Assembly: GCA_937915785.1 (NCBI GenBank)
Contig: CALGGY010000030.1
Span: forward strand, 1 to 23,261
From: an uncultured Bacteroidales bacterium
Lineage (GTDB): Bacteria > Bacteroidota > Bacteroidia > Bacteroidales > P3
Direction of reading: 5' to 3'
DNA length: 23,261 nt
Each line of letters starts with the position of its first letter. The first letter of the stretch is position 1. The position numbers were made by a program, and so were the translations under genes. Shown one piece after another: positions 1 through 8,359 of this stretch. The notes below the pieces were generated by a model. The model made no database searches, was not told where the DNA came from, and saw nothing but the letters and a program-made list of their open reading frames with translations.

Positions 1-1
1 G

Positions 2-793
2 GAAATAGATAACTTCGATTGTGAGCTTGCAATGGTTCCCGACGAGCATCTTCCAGTCGAAGAGTATCATTTTAGATTGAAATTGTATCTCCAATCCAAT
101 TCCAAAAAATTAGATTTTGATGTTTTAACAGAAAAGTACTATTACAATAGTGGAGTGATTTATGCAAAAGACACATTAAATGTGAGAACATTCTGGGAGC
201 TATGGCATAAAGAATGGCTTTTGGGAGAAAAAAAAGGAGTAAAAGTGGATCAAACCTCTTTATGCAAAGCAGGCATAATGATTAAAATGCAAGTTTCAAA
301 ATTGCCAGACATTTGGAATACAATGGTATATATGAGCCCATCATTTGTAAAAGAAGCTAAAATATTACATTTTTGGCAATTTAGGAATAGATCATTCATG
401 TATTGCGATCCTTTTTTAGGCTATGTGAGAAAACACGGTGTTGATGAGTATGTCAAGGAACGCATATTAAACCCTCTGGAATCCATGTTGCCATCAAACA
501 ATGTCTTTTATCAAGATTCATGGAGTATCAAGATTCGCTATATAAAACAAATATCATATAATCTCAAATTATATCAAAAGAAAGTCGATAGGACTTTTAA
601 GGATTTTCCATGGAAAAGTCATGTTGAGAAAGAAGACGACATGTTCTTAAAGAAAGGGCTATTTAATGCTTTTGAACTCAAATTGTTAACAATGGGATTT
701 TTCAAGATATTATCAGTTCTATATGTAATAAAGCGAATAATATTAATATTTATCAAGCGAGCTGATAACACAAAATATGTTTATTTCACTTAG
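2..793 (+). CDS. Glycosyltransferase, GT-A (GT8-like) type, C-terminal part; 5' end outside window
   Basis: The reading frame is open from the first bases of the window and runs through the ATG at 32, so this is the 3' part of a longer gene rather than a gene starting at 32. Residues just after that ATG include VPDEH. They are followed by YYNSGVIYAKDT and, about 35 residues on, KVDQTSLCKA. This pairing of an N-S-G-V-x-Y strand with a later D-Q is typical of GT8-like and related nucleotide-diphospho-sugar transferases, where the first part supports the sugar-nucleotide site and the D-Q region lines the acceptor or metal site. The catalytic DxD motif would be upstream and is not visible. The basic, AT-rich C-terminus could lie against the membrane. 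It ends in TAG at 791 in front of a GT61 gene. The glycosyltransferase class is fairly secure; donor and acceptor are unknown. Confidence 0.7.
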   Translation, partial: EIDNFDCELAMVPDEHLPVEEYHFRLKLYLQSNSKKLDFDVLTEKYYYNSGVIYAKDTLNVRTFWELWHKEWLLGEKKGVKVDQTSLCKAGIMIKMQVSKLPDIWNTMVYMSPSFVKEAKILHFWQFRNRSFMYCDPFLGYVRKHGVDEYVKERILNPLESMLPSNNVFYQDSWSIKIRYIKQISYNLKLYQKKVDRTFKDFPWKSHVEKEDDMFLKKGLFNAFELKLLTMGFFKILSVLYVIKRIILIFIKRADNTKYVYFT

Positions 794-863
794 ATAAGCG
801 TAGAAGTTTACAAGGTCGTGTTTTGCTATAATTTACTATTTGTTCAACAATATTACCGTTGTT

Positions 864-2083
864 ATGATAGAACGCAATTTGTCGACTCAAACATACCAAA
901 ATTGCTACGTGCTGCCATACAAGCATGTAAAAACGCCCAAGGGATTGGATGTTTCTATAGGGGGGGGTATTGCAATGGCAGTTGGATTAAAGAGTCTGCC
1001 TTGTTTCCAAGTGCCCTGGCAGCAAGTGATTTTGATGAAGAAGAATTTGAGTATATCGATGAAGAAGTGGTGTTTATTGGATACATGTCTGATGTGTGGG
1101 GCCATGCAATAACTGATTGTTTGAAACATTTGTGGTGGTTGCGTACAGACGAGTATAAAGAAAAACATATTGGGAAAAAATTGATATATTGGGGTCCGAA
1201 GACATTATCTGGTAATTTTCTCGAATTGGTGCGCCTTGCCGGTGTTGATATTTCTAAATTGTATTATATCGATCGTAAGATTAGGTATAGAAGCGTAATT
1301 GTACCCGACCTAAGCTTTAATTATACCGAAGGATGGGCTACAAAAGAATATCTTGACACAATAGATTTGATTGTTTCAAATGTAAAAACATATGAGCGTA
1401 AAGAAAGAAAAGTTTTTTTGTCGGAGAGGGAAACACGCCGAATATATGGGATAAAAACAATCGAAAAAGTCGCACGTTCAGCAGGTTATACTGTGTATTA
1501 TCCCGGTGAGCATTCTCTACAAGATCAGATATCTGTTATTCGTTCGGCGTCGCACATATTGTCATTTGAAAGCAGTGTCGGACATAATACTATTTTTTGT
1601 AATTCCAAAACAAAGGTTATAATGATTCGCAAAGCGGATTATCCCAATGTGTATCAGCAAATAATCAACGAGTTGAGGAATTTGGATTGTACCACTGTCA
1701 ATTCAAGTTTAAGTGTTATGAACGACGAAAGATACCCTTATGGCGGTCCTTTTTTTGTTTATCCCAACGAACTGTTATGCAACCTGTTAATGCAGACATG
1801 TGATAAAAAATCTAAGTTGTTGAATAGTTTCCGCATACTATTTCCTTTCAAGGAATTTAGAGATTACATTGGATATAGTTCTTGGTGTAACGAAGGACTA
1901 TTGGCTATAAGGCTATTAGCCAAAGAAGAACAGCTGAAAGTTTTGGCACACGAAATTGTAAGGTATAGAGAGTCGCAAATAAAGAAATTAAATGGTTTGT
2001 TGAAATTTGTACCATTGCCAAGCAATTTGAAAGAAAGAATTGTAACAAAGATAGCCAAATATAAAGTTCGACGTCTTGTGTAG
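864..2083 (+). CDS. GT61-family glycosyltransferase, frameshifted at a G8 tract (probable phase-variable gene, OFF as sequenced)
   Basis: The body of the protein (968 to the TAG ending at 2083) has GT61 (DUF563) features: a GHAITD histidine motif around 1100, and an FESSVGHNT segment near 1565-1600 matching the usual S-x-x-G-x-x-x-N block. The matching N-terminus is not in the same frame. It starts at ATG 864 (TTG 840 is an alternative) and reads through NCYVLPYKH and GLDVSIGGG, the conserved start of such proteins, then meets the body exactly at eight G residues (960-967). As sequenced, translation from 864 runs out of frame to a stop at 1112, giving 82 residues. Nine G (or six) would give an intact protein of 406 residues. 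A GTG at 818 is in frame with the body and would give 421 residues, but its first 48 residues do not look like the family. The product would transfer a sugar to a surface glycan from the cytosolic side; its specificity is unknown. A sequencing or assembly error in the tract is the main alternative. Confidence 0.8.
960..967 (+). repeat. Mononucleotide G8 tract inside the GT61 gene
   Basis: Eight consecutive G lie in an otherwise AT-rich gene, between ATA and TAT. It is the longest G or C run I can find in the window; others reach only about five. It sits at the exact point where the coding frame changes, as expected for a slipped-strand contingency tract. G9 or G6 would join the ATG-864 frame to the GT61 body; G8 does not. 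Confidence 0.9.
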
Positions 2084-2110
2084 AATTTAAGTATAAAAAA
2101 ACATTTTGTA

Positions 2111-3082
2111 ATGTTTCACACCCCGATTCTTCTTATTACATTCAACCGTCCGCAGCATACACAAAAGGTGTTGGAGGCTGTAATAGCTTCTAACCCAAAA
2201 GATTTGTATGTTTTCCAAGACGGGCCGCGCGAAGTGAATAGCTCAGATCAGCAGAAGTGTGCCGAAGTGCGATGTGTTGTAGAAACCATGACCAAAGGCA
2301 CTGATGTGCAGTTGCATACGCTATATTCTGATAAAAATCTTGGTTGTGGACCGGGTCCGGCCACTGCTATTACATGGTTTTTTCAAAATGTTGAATCGGG
2401 CGTCATTTTAGAAGATGACTGTGTTCCACATCTAGATTTTTTTTCATATTGCGAAGAGCTGTTGGAGAAATATAAGACGGCTGTCAACGTGCGTGCTATT
2501 GGTAGCATGAACGTGGACACACAACGTTGGGGAGATGGTTCATACTATTTCAGCATGATGAACCGCAACCTTTGTGCTTGGGCCACATGGAAAAGGGCTT
2601 GGGACGATTTTGACATAGCAATGACCGGTGTAACCAAAACAAAACTACGCAGGGCTTTACGAAAATATGGTTGTGGAATGTTGGAGTGCGAATATTGGTG
2701 CGACCGTCTGGACGAAGTACACAAGGACCTGTGTGATGGCAAAAGTTGGGATATGCAGTTTTTCATGTCAATTTGGATGAATGGTGGCAAAGGCATTATC
2801 CCAAACGTAAACCTTTCGAGTAATATTGGAACTGTTGGAGAGGCTACTCACGTTATGGGAGCGGGTAACATTATCGACAATGTGCCAAGCCATCCGATAA
2901 TGCCCATCAAGCATCCTGCAGAAACAGATGTTCAACATCAAGCCGACAAGCAGTTCCATTTCCGCTATTTTGAGCCATCCAAATCAAATTGGGGCTTTTT
3001 AAAAATAGCTTATTACCTTGTAAATAAGCGGTTAAAAAAACGGGTCGGACATAAAGGTCCGTGGATAAAACGAGAAAAATGA
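2111..3082 (+). CDS. GT-A-fold glycosyltransferase (nucleotide-diphospho-sugar transferase, 'hemolytic protein HlpA-like' annotation group)
   Basis: The 323-residue product begins with PILLITFNRP, the first beta strand and nucleotide-binding loop of a GT-A fold. It continues with DGPR (37-40), a LGCGPGPATAITWFF helix (about 78-91), and ILEDDCVP (99-106), whose EDD takes the place of the metal-binding DxD. Database relatives are often labelled as hemolytic proteins, but the sequence is that of a sugar transferase. No signal peptide or membrane segment is seen, so it should work at the cytosolic face. It starts 27 bases after the GT61 stop and its TGA overlaps the ATG of the next gene (ATGA at 3079-3082), which points to translational coupling with the acyltransferase. 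Donor and acceptor are not predictable. Confidence 0.82.
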   Translation: MFHTPILLITFNRPQHTQKVLEAVIASNPKDLYVFQDGPREVNSSDQQKCAEVRCVVETMTKGTDVQLHTLYSDKNLGCGPGPATAITWFFQNVESGVILEDDCVPHLDFFSYCEELLEKYKTAVNVRAIGSMNVDTQRWGDGSYYFSMMNRNLCAWATWKRAWDDFDIAMTGVTKTKLRRALRKYGCGMLECEYWCDRLDEVHKDLCDGKSWDMQFFMSIWMNGGKGIIPNVNLSSNIGTVGEATHVMGAGNIIDNVPSHPIMPIKHPAETDVQHQADKQFHFRYFEPSKSNWGFLKIAYYLVNKRLKKRVGHKGPWIKREK

Positions 3083-3729
3083 GTATCAGATACTATATTC
3101 AGAAACAACTTGGACGTTGGTTGAGTACGCCAGAAATACCCGATGGCAAAACTACAGGTTTTTCTCTTGTGCGTTCCGAAAAGGCATATACAAAAACGGG
3201 GAAAAGCACCAAAATAAATGCTCCGTTTTTTTTGCACAAAGTTGTAATCGGCGACTATACCTACCTTTCGGTCAATTCCCATGTGTGCAATACAACCATC
3301 GGAAAATTCTGTTCCATAGGTCCAAACTTCTGTTGTGGATTGGGTGTGCATCCAACCAACGGTATCTCCACCGCTCCAATGTTTTATTCAACAGCAAAGC
3401 AAAACGGAATTTCGTTATGTAAAGAAAATAAGATAGAAGAATCGTTGCACACTACTATTGGTAACGATGTGTTTATCGGAGCCAACGTTACAGTGCTCGA
3501 TGGTGTAACCATTGCCGACGGTGCGGTTATCGGTGCCGGAGCCGTAGTAACCCAAGATATCCCGCCATACGCAATTGCTGTTGGTGTTCCAGCCAAAGTG
3601 GTAAAGTACCGTTTCGATGAGGCTACCATACAAAAGTTGCTCGAAAAATCATGGTGGAATGGATCTGAGAAGGATTTAGATTTGGTTGAGAAATATTTTT
3701 GGGAAGTGGAAGATTTTTTTGGAAAATAA
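3079..3729 (+). CDS. Left-handed beta-helix (hexapeptide repeat) acyltransferase, CatB/XAT-like
   Basis: The 216-residue product has an irregular N-terminal third and then hexapeptide repeats. A first set (VVIGDYTYLSVNSHV, TTIGKFCSIG) is followed by the loop GVHPTNGIS with H91, the position of the catalytic histidine in xenobiotic and polysaccharide O-acetyltransferases. A second long set (TTIGNDVFIGANVTVLDGV onward) leads to the closing GVPAKVVKYRF, which is diagnostic of the family. It probably O- or N-acetylates a sugar of the glycan from acetyl-CoA as a soluble trimer. I chose ATG 3079 over GTG 3061 because it forms an ATGA overlap with the preceding stop and because the helix starting SIRYYIQKQ begins there. 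The next gene is 57 bases away, across an AT-rich gap. Confidence 0.88.
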   Translation: MSIRYYIQKQLGRWLSTPEIPDGKTTGFSLVRSEKAYTKTGKSTKINAPFFLHKVVIGDYTYLSVNSHVCNTTIGKFCSIGPNFCCGLGVHPTNGISTAPMFYSTAKQNGISLCKENKIEESLHTTIGNDVFIGANVTVLDGVTIADGAVIGAGAVVTQDIPPYAIAVGVPAKVVKYRFDEATIQKLLEKSWWNGSEKDLDLVEKYFWEVEDFFGK

Positions 3730-3786
3730 AATTGTATTTTGAGGACTTGCGACTGATGCAAAATTTATTAAAGCATTTATTAAAAT

Positions 3787-4632
3787 ATGCAACTTTCAAT
3801 CATCACCATAAACCGGAACAATGCCGCTGGCCTTGATAGTACAATGAGAAGCGTTGCCACCCAAACTATCAAAGAGTTTGAGTATATTGTTATCGACGGA
3901 GCCTCTACCGACGGCAGCGTGGAAGTGATCAAGAAATACGAGCCGCAATTCACCCATTTGCATTGGATTTCCGAACCCGACACAGGTATATACAATGCCA
4001 TGAACAAAGGCATTCGCATGGCAACGGGCGAATATATTCAAATTCTTAACTCGGGAGACATTTTGGCGAATCCCAACGTGGTGGAAAAGATGTACAAGAC
4101 TTTGGATGCCCAAGCGTACCCTGAAATCATGTACGGCAATATGATAAAATCTTTTCCTGATGGGAAAATGATAACTGATATGTGTTTTGCGGGCAGAATT
4201 CCAACTATGAAAGATTTTAGAAAAGGCACTCTTAACCACGACCCGGCTTACATTAAGAGAACGCTGTTTGAAAAATTTGGATACTATCGTGAGGACTTGC
4301 CTATTACAGCCGACTGGCGTTGGTATGTGGAGGCAATCCCTTTCGGTGGAGTAATTCCAACCTATGTTGATATTGACGTCACAGTATTTGACATGACGGG
4401 TGTCAGCGAAACTCAGATAGCAAAACGTGAAAAAGAGAGGGTGGATGAACTGAAGAAAATACTCCCGGTTGGAGTTTATTGCGATTATGATAATTATGGT
4501 TTCGCTATAGAGCAATACTGCAGATTGAAACGTCACCCATTTTTCTACAAGCTGTGTTATCTTATGGAGCGTTTTCTTTTCAAGCTTGAAAAAAATAAAC
4601 ACAAAAAACAATCTCTGCAGATACAGCAATGA
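3787..4632 (+). CDS. GT2-family glycosyltransferase (WcaA-like)
   Basis: The 281-residue protein opens with LSIITINRNN and VIDGASTDGS (35-44), the nucleotide-binding half of a GT2 domain. EPDTGIYNAMNKG (63-75) and LNSGD (87-91) follow, the latter occupying the DxD position in the form N-S-G-D, which is usual in this subgroup. A later ADWRWY segment supplies the acceptor-side E/DxxxRW-like motif. No membrane spans are obvious apart from a basic tail. The ATG at 3787 follows a short AT-rich leader and sits directly at the conserved first strand. Its TGA overlaps the start of the next GT2 gene (ATGA, 4629-4632). It should add one sugar to a lipid-linked glycan in the cytosol; linkage and substrate are unknown. 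Confidence 0.9.
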   Translation: MQLSIITINRNNAAGLDSTMRSVATQTIKEFEYIVIDGASTDGSVEVIKKYEPQFTHLHWISEPDTGIYNAMNKGIRMATGEYIQILNSGDILANPNVVEKMYKTLDAQAYPEIMYGNMIKSFPDGKMITDMCFAGRIPTMKDFRKGTLNHDPAYIKRTLFEKFGYYREDLPITADWRWYVEAIPFGGVIPTYVDIDVTVFDMTGVSETQIAKREKERVDELKKILPVGVYCDYDNYGFAIEQYCRLKRHPFFYKLCYLMERFLFKLEKNKHKKQSLQIQQ

Positions 4633-5696
4633 GCAAGTTGTTATCCATTATCATCCCCTTGTACAACTCTGCACAGTGGTTGCCCAAGTGTCTCAATAGT
4701 GCACTATGTCAAGATGTTGACGAAGAGCAACTAGAGATAATCTGCGTAAACGACGGCAGCCCCGACAACTCGGCAGATATTGTTCGCCAATATCAGGCCA
4801 GACATCCGCAGTCCATTGTTCTACTCGAGCAAGAGAACCAAGGTACTTCCGGTGCCCGCAACAACGGCATGCGGCACGCTACGGGGAAATACCTCTGCTT
4901 TCTGGACCCCGATGATTTTTTGCAACCCAACGTTTTGGGTGTTCTTACAAAGCGTATGGAGGAAGAGCAGCTTGACATGCTCCGTTTCAACTATCAGATT
5001 GTTGACGAAAATTACAATCATATCGAAAAACGACAGTTTGAGAAAGATTTCGACTATTCGTCGCAGTTGATGACTGGTGCCGAGTTCCTTGCCAACCGGC
5101 TCGACATTGCATGCCATATTTGGAAATACATGTATCGTACCGAAACAATTACAAAAAAGGGGATATGGTGTTTCACAGGCGATTATTTCGACGACACCCC
5201 ATGGCTGCCCATGGTGCTGATGAATGCCAAGCGTATGGATATCTGCAACACGGTTGTGCACAACTACCAAGAGCGGAGCGACTCGTTGGTGAAAGCCAAA
5301 ACCCTTAAGGCAGTGCGTAGGCAGAACGATGGGTTTATTCTTTTGCTCAGGCTGTTGAAAGAGGAGATGTGTGTCTTGCAGGGTGGCGAAAGTCATCGCG
5401 AAAACATGAGAGCGTTGGCCACGCTTGCCATACCAGACGAAACCCTGGAAAAGATATTGCAGTGGTACAATATGATAATCGCACATGCCACAGTAGCCTT
5501 GCTAACAAATGTGGCAGTTAAAGATTACCAATCATGCGAATCTGTCATTAACCAAGTGAAAGAGTTGGGAATAAATCACTTATCTTCACACAACGCCCTA
5601 ACAATCAATAAACGAAAAATAAATCTATACAACCTGAGCCCTTATTTGTTATACAAAGCAATCCGGTTGAAACACAAAATGTATAAAGCATATTAG
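4629..5696 (+). CDS. GT2-family glycosyltransferase
   Basis: This is a 355-residue GT2 enzyme. Residues 4-13 (LLSIIIPLYN) and VNDGSPDNS (40-48) form the sugar-nucleotide pocket. NQGTSGARNNG (70-80) is the usual loop before the metal site, and FLDPDDF (91-97) contains the DxD-type motif D93-P-D-D. The C-terminal 200 residues are helical and variable, as in capsule and LPS side-chain transferases. It is translationally coupled to the preceding GT2 by an ATGA overlap. Local base composition is richer in G+C than the GT4 gene that follows (about 33 of 60 bases at 4741-4800 by hand count). A 73-base gap separates it from the next gene. Donor and acceptor are unknown. Confidence 0.92.
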   Translation: MSKLLSIIIPLYNSAQWLPKCLNSALCQDVDEEQLEIICVNDGSPDNSADIVRQYQARHPQSIVLLEQENQGTSGARNNGMRHATGKYLCFLDPDDFLQPNVLGVLTKRMEEEQLDMLRFNYQIVDENYNHIEKRQFEKDFDYSSQLMTGAEFLANRLDIACHIWKYMYRTETITKKGIWCFTGDYFDDTPWLPMVLMNAKRMDICNTVVHNYQERSDSLVKAKTLKAVRRQNDGFILLLRLLKEEMCVLQGGESHRENMRALATLAIPDETLEKILQWYNMIIAHATVALLTNVAVKDYQSCESVINQVKELGINHLSSHNALTINKRKINLYNLSPYLLYKAIRLKHKMYKAY

Positions 5697-5769
5697 CTTT
5701 CCTGCAAAAAAATGCTTGCGTTCGGCAAAGATTTGAAAAAAATGTTTATTTGATGAAATCTGAGAGTTT

Positions 5770-6888
5770 ATGAGAATTGCTTTTATGTTGGGATCTCTGA
5801 ATCGAGGAGGTCTTGAAACATTGATGTTAGACGTTTTTAGGAATAAGTCCTATGCCAAATTCGATTTTATCGGCATTTATCGTAAAAATGGAGCGTATTT
5901 AAACGATTTTATCGATACCAAAGTGCCGTTTATTCATTGTGGCCCACAAGGCCGATGTTATGTGTCGTATATAATAAAGTTGCGGAAACTATTGCTTAAA
6001 GAAAGAGTGGATATTGTTCACGCACAGCTGAGTCTGGATTGCCTATATGCAAAATTAGCATGTGTCGGCACTGGTATTAAAGTTGTGGAGACTTTTCATG
6101 GATATGATTACTTATCCAGCCCCAAGGTGAAACAAATGGGCAAACTATCCATACATTTGGCAGATGCTGTATATTTTGTTAGCCATTTCCAAAAAAATTG
6201 TTATGTAAACCAATACAAATTGTCAAATAAGATAGAAAAAAAATGTCGGGTCGTTTATAATGGCATAGATTTTTCGAAGATAGATATAAAAACAGACGAT
6301 TTGCCAGATTTCATGAAGAATGAAGCATCAGGTAAAGATGGTTTGTTGAGATTAGTTATGATTGGGAATTTTGTTTCTGTTCGAAATCAAATACTTGTTT
6401 GCAAAAGTCTTGCTGTTTTAAAGCAGAAAGGATTTGACAATTTTCTTTTTTATTTTATTGGTAGAAAGGACACATCTGTCCCTTGGATGTTTGAAAAGTG
6501 CGTTGATTTCTGTAAAGAAAAAGGGCTTTCTAATGTAAAATTTGTTGGTGGAAGGGGTGATGTGCCAAGTATTTTGCATAATATTGACGGTTTTGTATAT
6601 TCATCAGCAAGTGATACTTTCGGAATTGCCGTAGTTGAGGCAATTGCAGCGGGTATCCCGGTTTTGGTCAACGATTTGGAAATTTTTAAAGAAATATCCA
6701 ACAATGGTGAAATTGTAACGCTATACAAAACGGGTGATGAGTATGATTTGGCAGACAAGGTTATTTCATTATTATCCAATATTAGTCAATTTAAACAAAT
6801 AGCCCAAAAAAGCGCAGAGAAAGTAAAACACAATTTTTCTATACAAGCGCATATTGATAATCTTGAAGTTGCATACAGATCGGTGTAA
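5770..6888 (+). CDS. GT4-family glycosyltransferase (GT-B fold)
   Basis: The 372-residue product begins MRIAFMLGSLNRGGLE, with the GG loop that closes over the donor in GT4 enzymes. FHGYDY (109-114) and YNGIDF (163-168) mark the N-terminal domain and the linker. The C-terminal Rossmann domain starts near 195 and contains SDTFGIAVVEAIAAG (281-295). This is the usual E-x7-E donor-phosphate/hexose motif, except that the first Glu is replaced by D282 while E290 is kept. The gene is strongly AT-rich (about 19 of 60 bases G+C at 6241-6300 by hand count), unlike the GT2 gene before it, so it may have a separate evolutionary origin. It is preceded by a 73-base gap and followed by a 70-base AT-rich gap. 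It probably acts at the inner face of the inner membrane. Confidence 0.9.
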   Translation: MRIAFMLGSLNRGGLETLMLDVFRNKSYAKFDFIGIYRKNGAYLNDFIDTKVPFIHCGPQGRCYVSYIIKLRKLLLKERVDIVHAQLSLDCLYAKLACVGTGIKVVETFHGYDYLSSPKVKQMGKLSIHLADAVYFVSHFQKNCYVNQYKLSNKIEKKCRVVYNGIDFSKIDIKTDDLPDFMKNEASGKDGLLRLVMIGNFVSVRNQILVCKSLAVLKQKGFDNFLFYFIGRKDTSVPWMFEKCVDFCKEKGLSNVKFVGGRGDVPSILHNIDGFVYSSASDTFGIAVVEAIAAGIPVLVNDLEIFKEISNNGEIVTLYKTGDEYDLADKVISLLSNISQFKQIAQKSAEKVKHNFSIQAHIDNLEVAYRSV

Positions 6889-6958
6889 AAACAGAAATAT
6901 CGAACAAAACAACTTTTTTCGTTACAATAATAACATAACAATAATTATTAGATAACAA

Positions 6959-8359
6959 ATGCTTACTCATTTTTCAAAACATATCACCTTACGCGCAATT
7001 ATAGCTTATGTTCTGATACTTGTAGTAATAGGCTTAGCCTTCTACAGCAAGGCATTGCCATTTCAATTTGTATTGTTTGGATGTGTGGCTGTAGTCTCGT
7101 TTTTTGCGTTTTCTTATAAGCTGTCGGTGGGTTGGGAGAACATCAGGCCGGAAACTTTTGTGAAAAATTTGTTCTTCATAGCAGTTCTTATTCGTATAGC
7201 GTATGTTATATTTGTCTATTTCTATTATATTCACATGACGGGTGAGCCACATGCTTTTCAGGCAATGGACGAGCTGTTTTATGAGTATGTGGGTACCCTG
7301 TGGCACGACGAGGGCTTTGACGAGCTTTTCGAACAACTGCCCTTGTACACCGACATTTCCGACCGAGGATATTGTGTATGGCTGTCGTTCGAGAACCTTT
7401 TATTTGGTACGGGAGCTCTGCCACACCGTATCATCAAATGTTTCATAGATGCGCTCACATGCGTTTTGATTTATCACCTTGCCAGCCGCAATTTTGGCGA
7501 GTCAACAGGTCGCATGGCTGCTATATTTTGTATGCTGATGCCCAATTTCTGGTATTATTGCGGCGTAACACTGAAAGAAACGGAAATGGTGTTTCTGACG
7601 GTTCTGTTTGTGGAAAGGGCTGATTATTTGTTGCGTACACCTAAATTTCAGATTAAAAACTTGATAATACCCGTTTTGGTTATCCTTATAATGTTCACAT
7701 TCAGGACTGCTTTGGCAGCTGTACTTGTTATAGCATTATTTGTCTCGTTCATCATCAGTTCTGGCCGTCAGCTTGCAATGTGGAAAAAAGTATTGTATAG
7801 TCTTGTATTTGCTTCATTGTTGATTTTTACTGTTAGGGTAGAGGTTATGCAGGAAATCGAGGATTTGTGGAATGGTAGGTCGGGACAAGAGGCCAATATG
7901 GAGTGGCGTGCCGAAAGCGCAACAGGCAACTCCTTAGCGCGCTATGCAGGAGCAGCAGTTTTTGCACCGCTTATATTCACGATACCATTTCCGACTATGG
8001 TTGATATTCCTGGCCAAGAAAACCAAATGATGCTGAATGGCGCAAACTTTGTTAAGAATGTGATGTCCGGTTTCACCATTTTTGCAATTTTCTTATTGCT
8101 GTTCCGAAAGGAGTGGCGCAAACATGTCCTACCGTTAGCAGTTATGGGAGGATATTTGTTTGTGCTTGTGTTCAGCAACTTTGCCCAGTCTGAGCGTTTC
8201 CATTTGCCGGCACTTCCGTTTGAACTGATGTTTGCCGCCTACGGCATTTCACAGCTGCAAGCCAAGCACCGTACATGGTTCAATATATGGTTGGTTGTTA
8301 TTTGTATCGTAAATATCTGTTGGGCTTGGTTCAAACTAGCTGGAAGGGGTTTGACGTGA
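6959..8359 (+). CDS. Polytopic membrane glycosyltransferase, GT39/PMT-like (GT-C fold)
   Basis: The 466-residue protein has roughly ten hydrophobic spans, starting with one at about 13-28 and another at about 35-52. After the span ending near 90 comes an extracytoplasmic loop containing QAMDELFYEY. The D104-E105 pair in the first large loop is the position and type of the catalytic acidic residues in GT-C enzymes of the PMT/ArnT group, which use polyprenyl-phosphate sugars. Later segments (FGTGALPHRIIK, NFWYYCGVTLKETEMV) fit the same family in spacing. It would transfer a lipid-carried sugar onto a glycan or lipid on the periplasmic side. It could alternatively be a polymerase-like protein, but the D-E loop favours a transferase. 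Its TGA overlaps the GTG start of the next gene. Confidence 0.75.
   Translation: MLTHFSKHITLRAIIAYVLILVVIGLAFYSKALPFQFVLFGCVAVVSFFAFSYKLSVGWENIRPETFVKNLFFIAVLIRIAYVIFVYFYYIHMTGEPHAFQAMDELFYEYVGTLWHDEGFDELFEQLPLYTDISDRGYCVWLSFENLLFGTGALPHRIIKCFIDALTCVLIYHLASRNFGESTGRMAAIFCMLMPNFWYYCGVTLKETEMVFLTVLFVERADYLLRTPKFQIKNLIIPVLVILIMFTFRTALAAVLVIALFVSFIISSGRQLAMWKKVLYSLVFASLLIFTVRVEVMQEIEDLWNGRSGQEANMEWRAESATGNSLARYAGAAVFAPLIFTIPFPTMVDIPGQENQMMLNGANFVKNVMSGFTIFAIFLLLFRKEWRKHVLPLAVMGGYLFVLVFSNFAQSERFHLPALPFELMFAAYGISQLQAKHRTWFNIWLVVICIVNICWAWFKLAGRGLT

Noticed and set aside
2437..2444. T8 run as another phase-variation tract (also 3226-3233)
   Set aside because: Both genes are intact through these runs, and T runs of this length are ordinary in AT-rich DNA.
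3763..3784. Direct repeat ATTTATTAAA at a 12-base period just before the GT2 start
   Set aside because: Two copies of a very AT-rich 10-mer in an AT-rich gap are likely by chance.
3796..4629. Minus-strand open frame of 277 codons opposite the GT2 gene
   Set aside because: The plus-strand GT2 has all its motifs and coupled overlaps; the antisense translation has no recognisable domain.
5697..5769. Promoter upstream of the AT-rich GT4 gene (TTTATTTG near 5746)
   Set aside because: One mismatch in the -7 element and no -33 TTTG at a usual distance.
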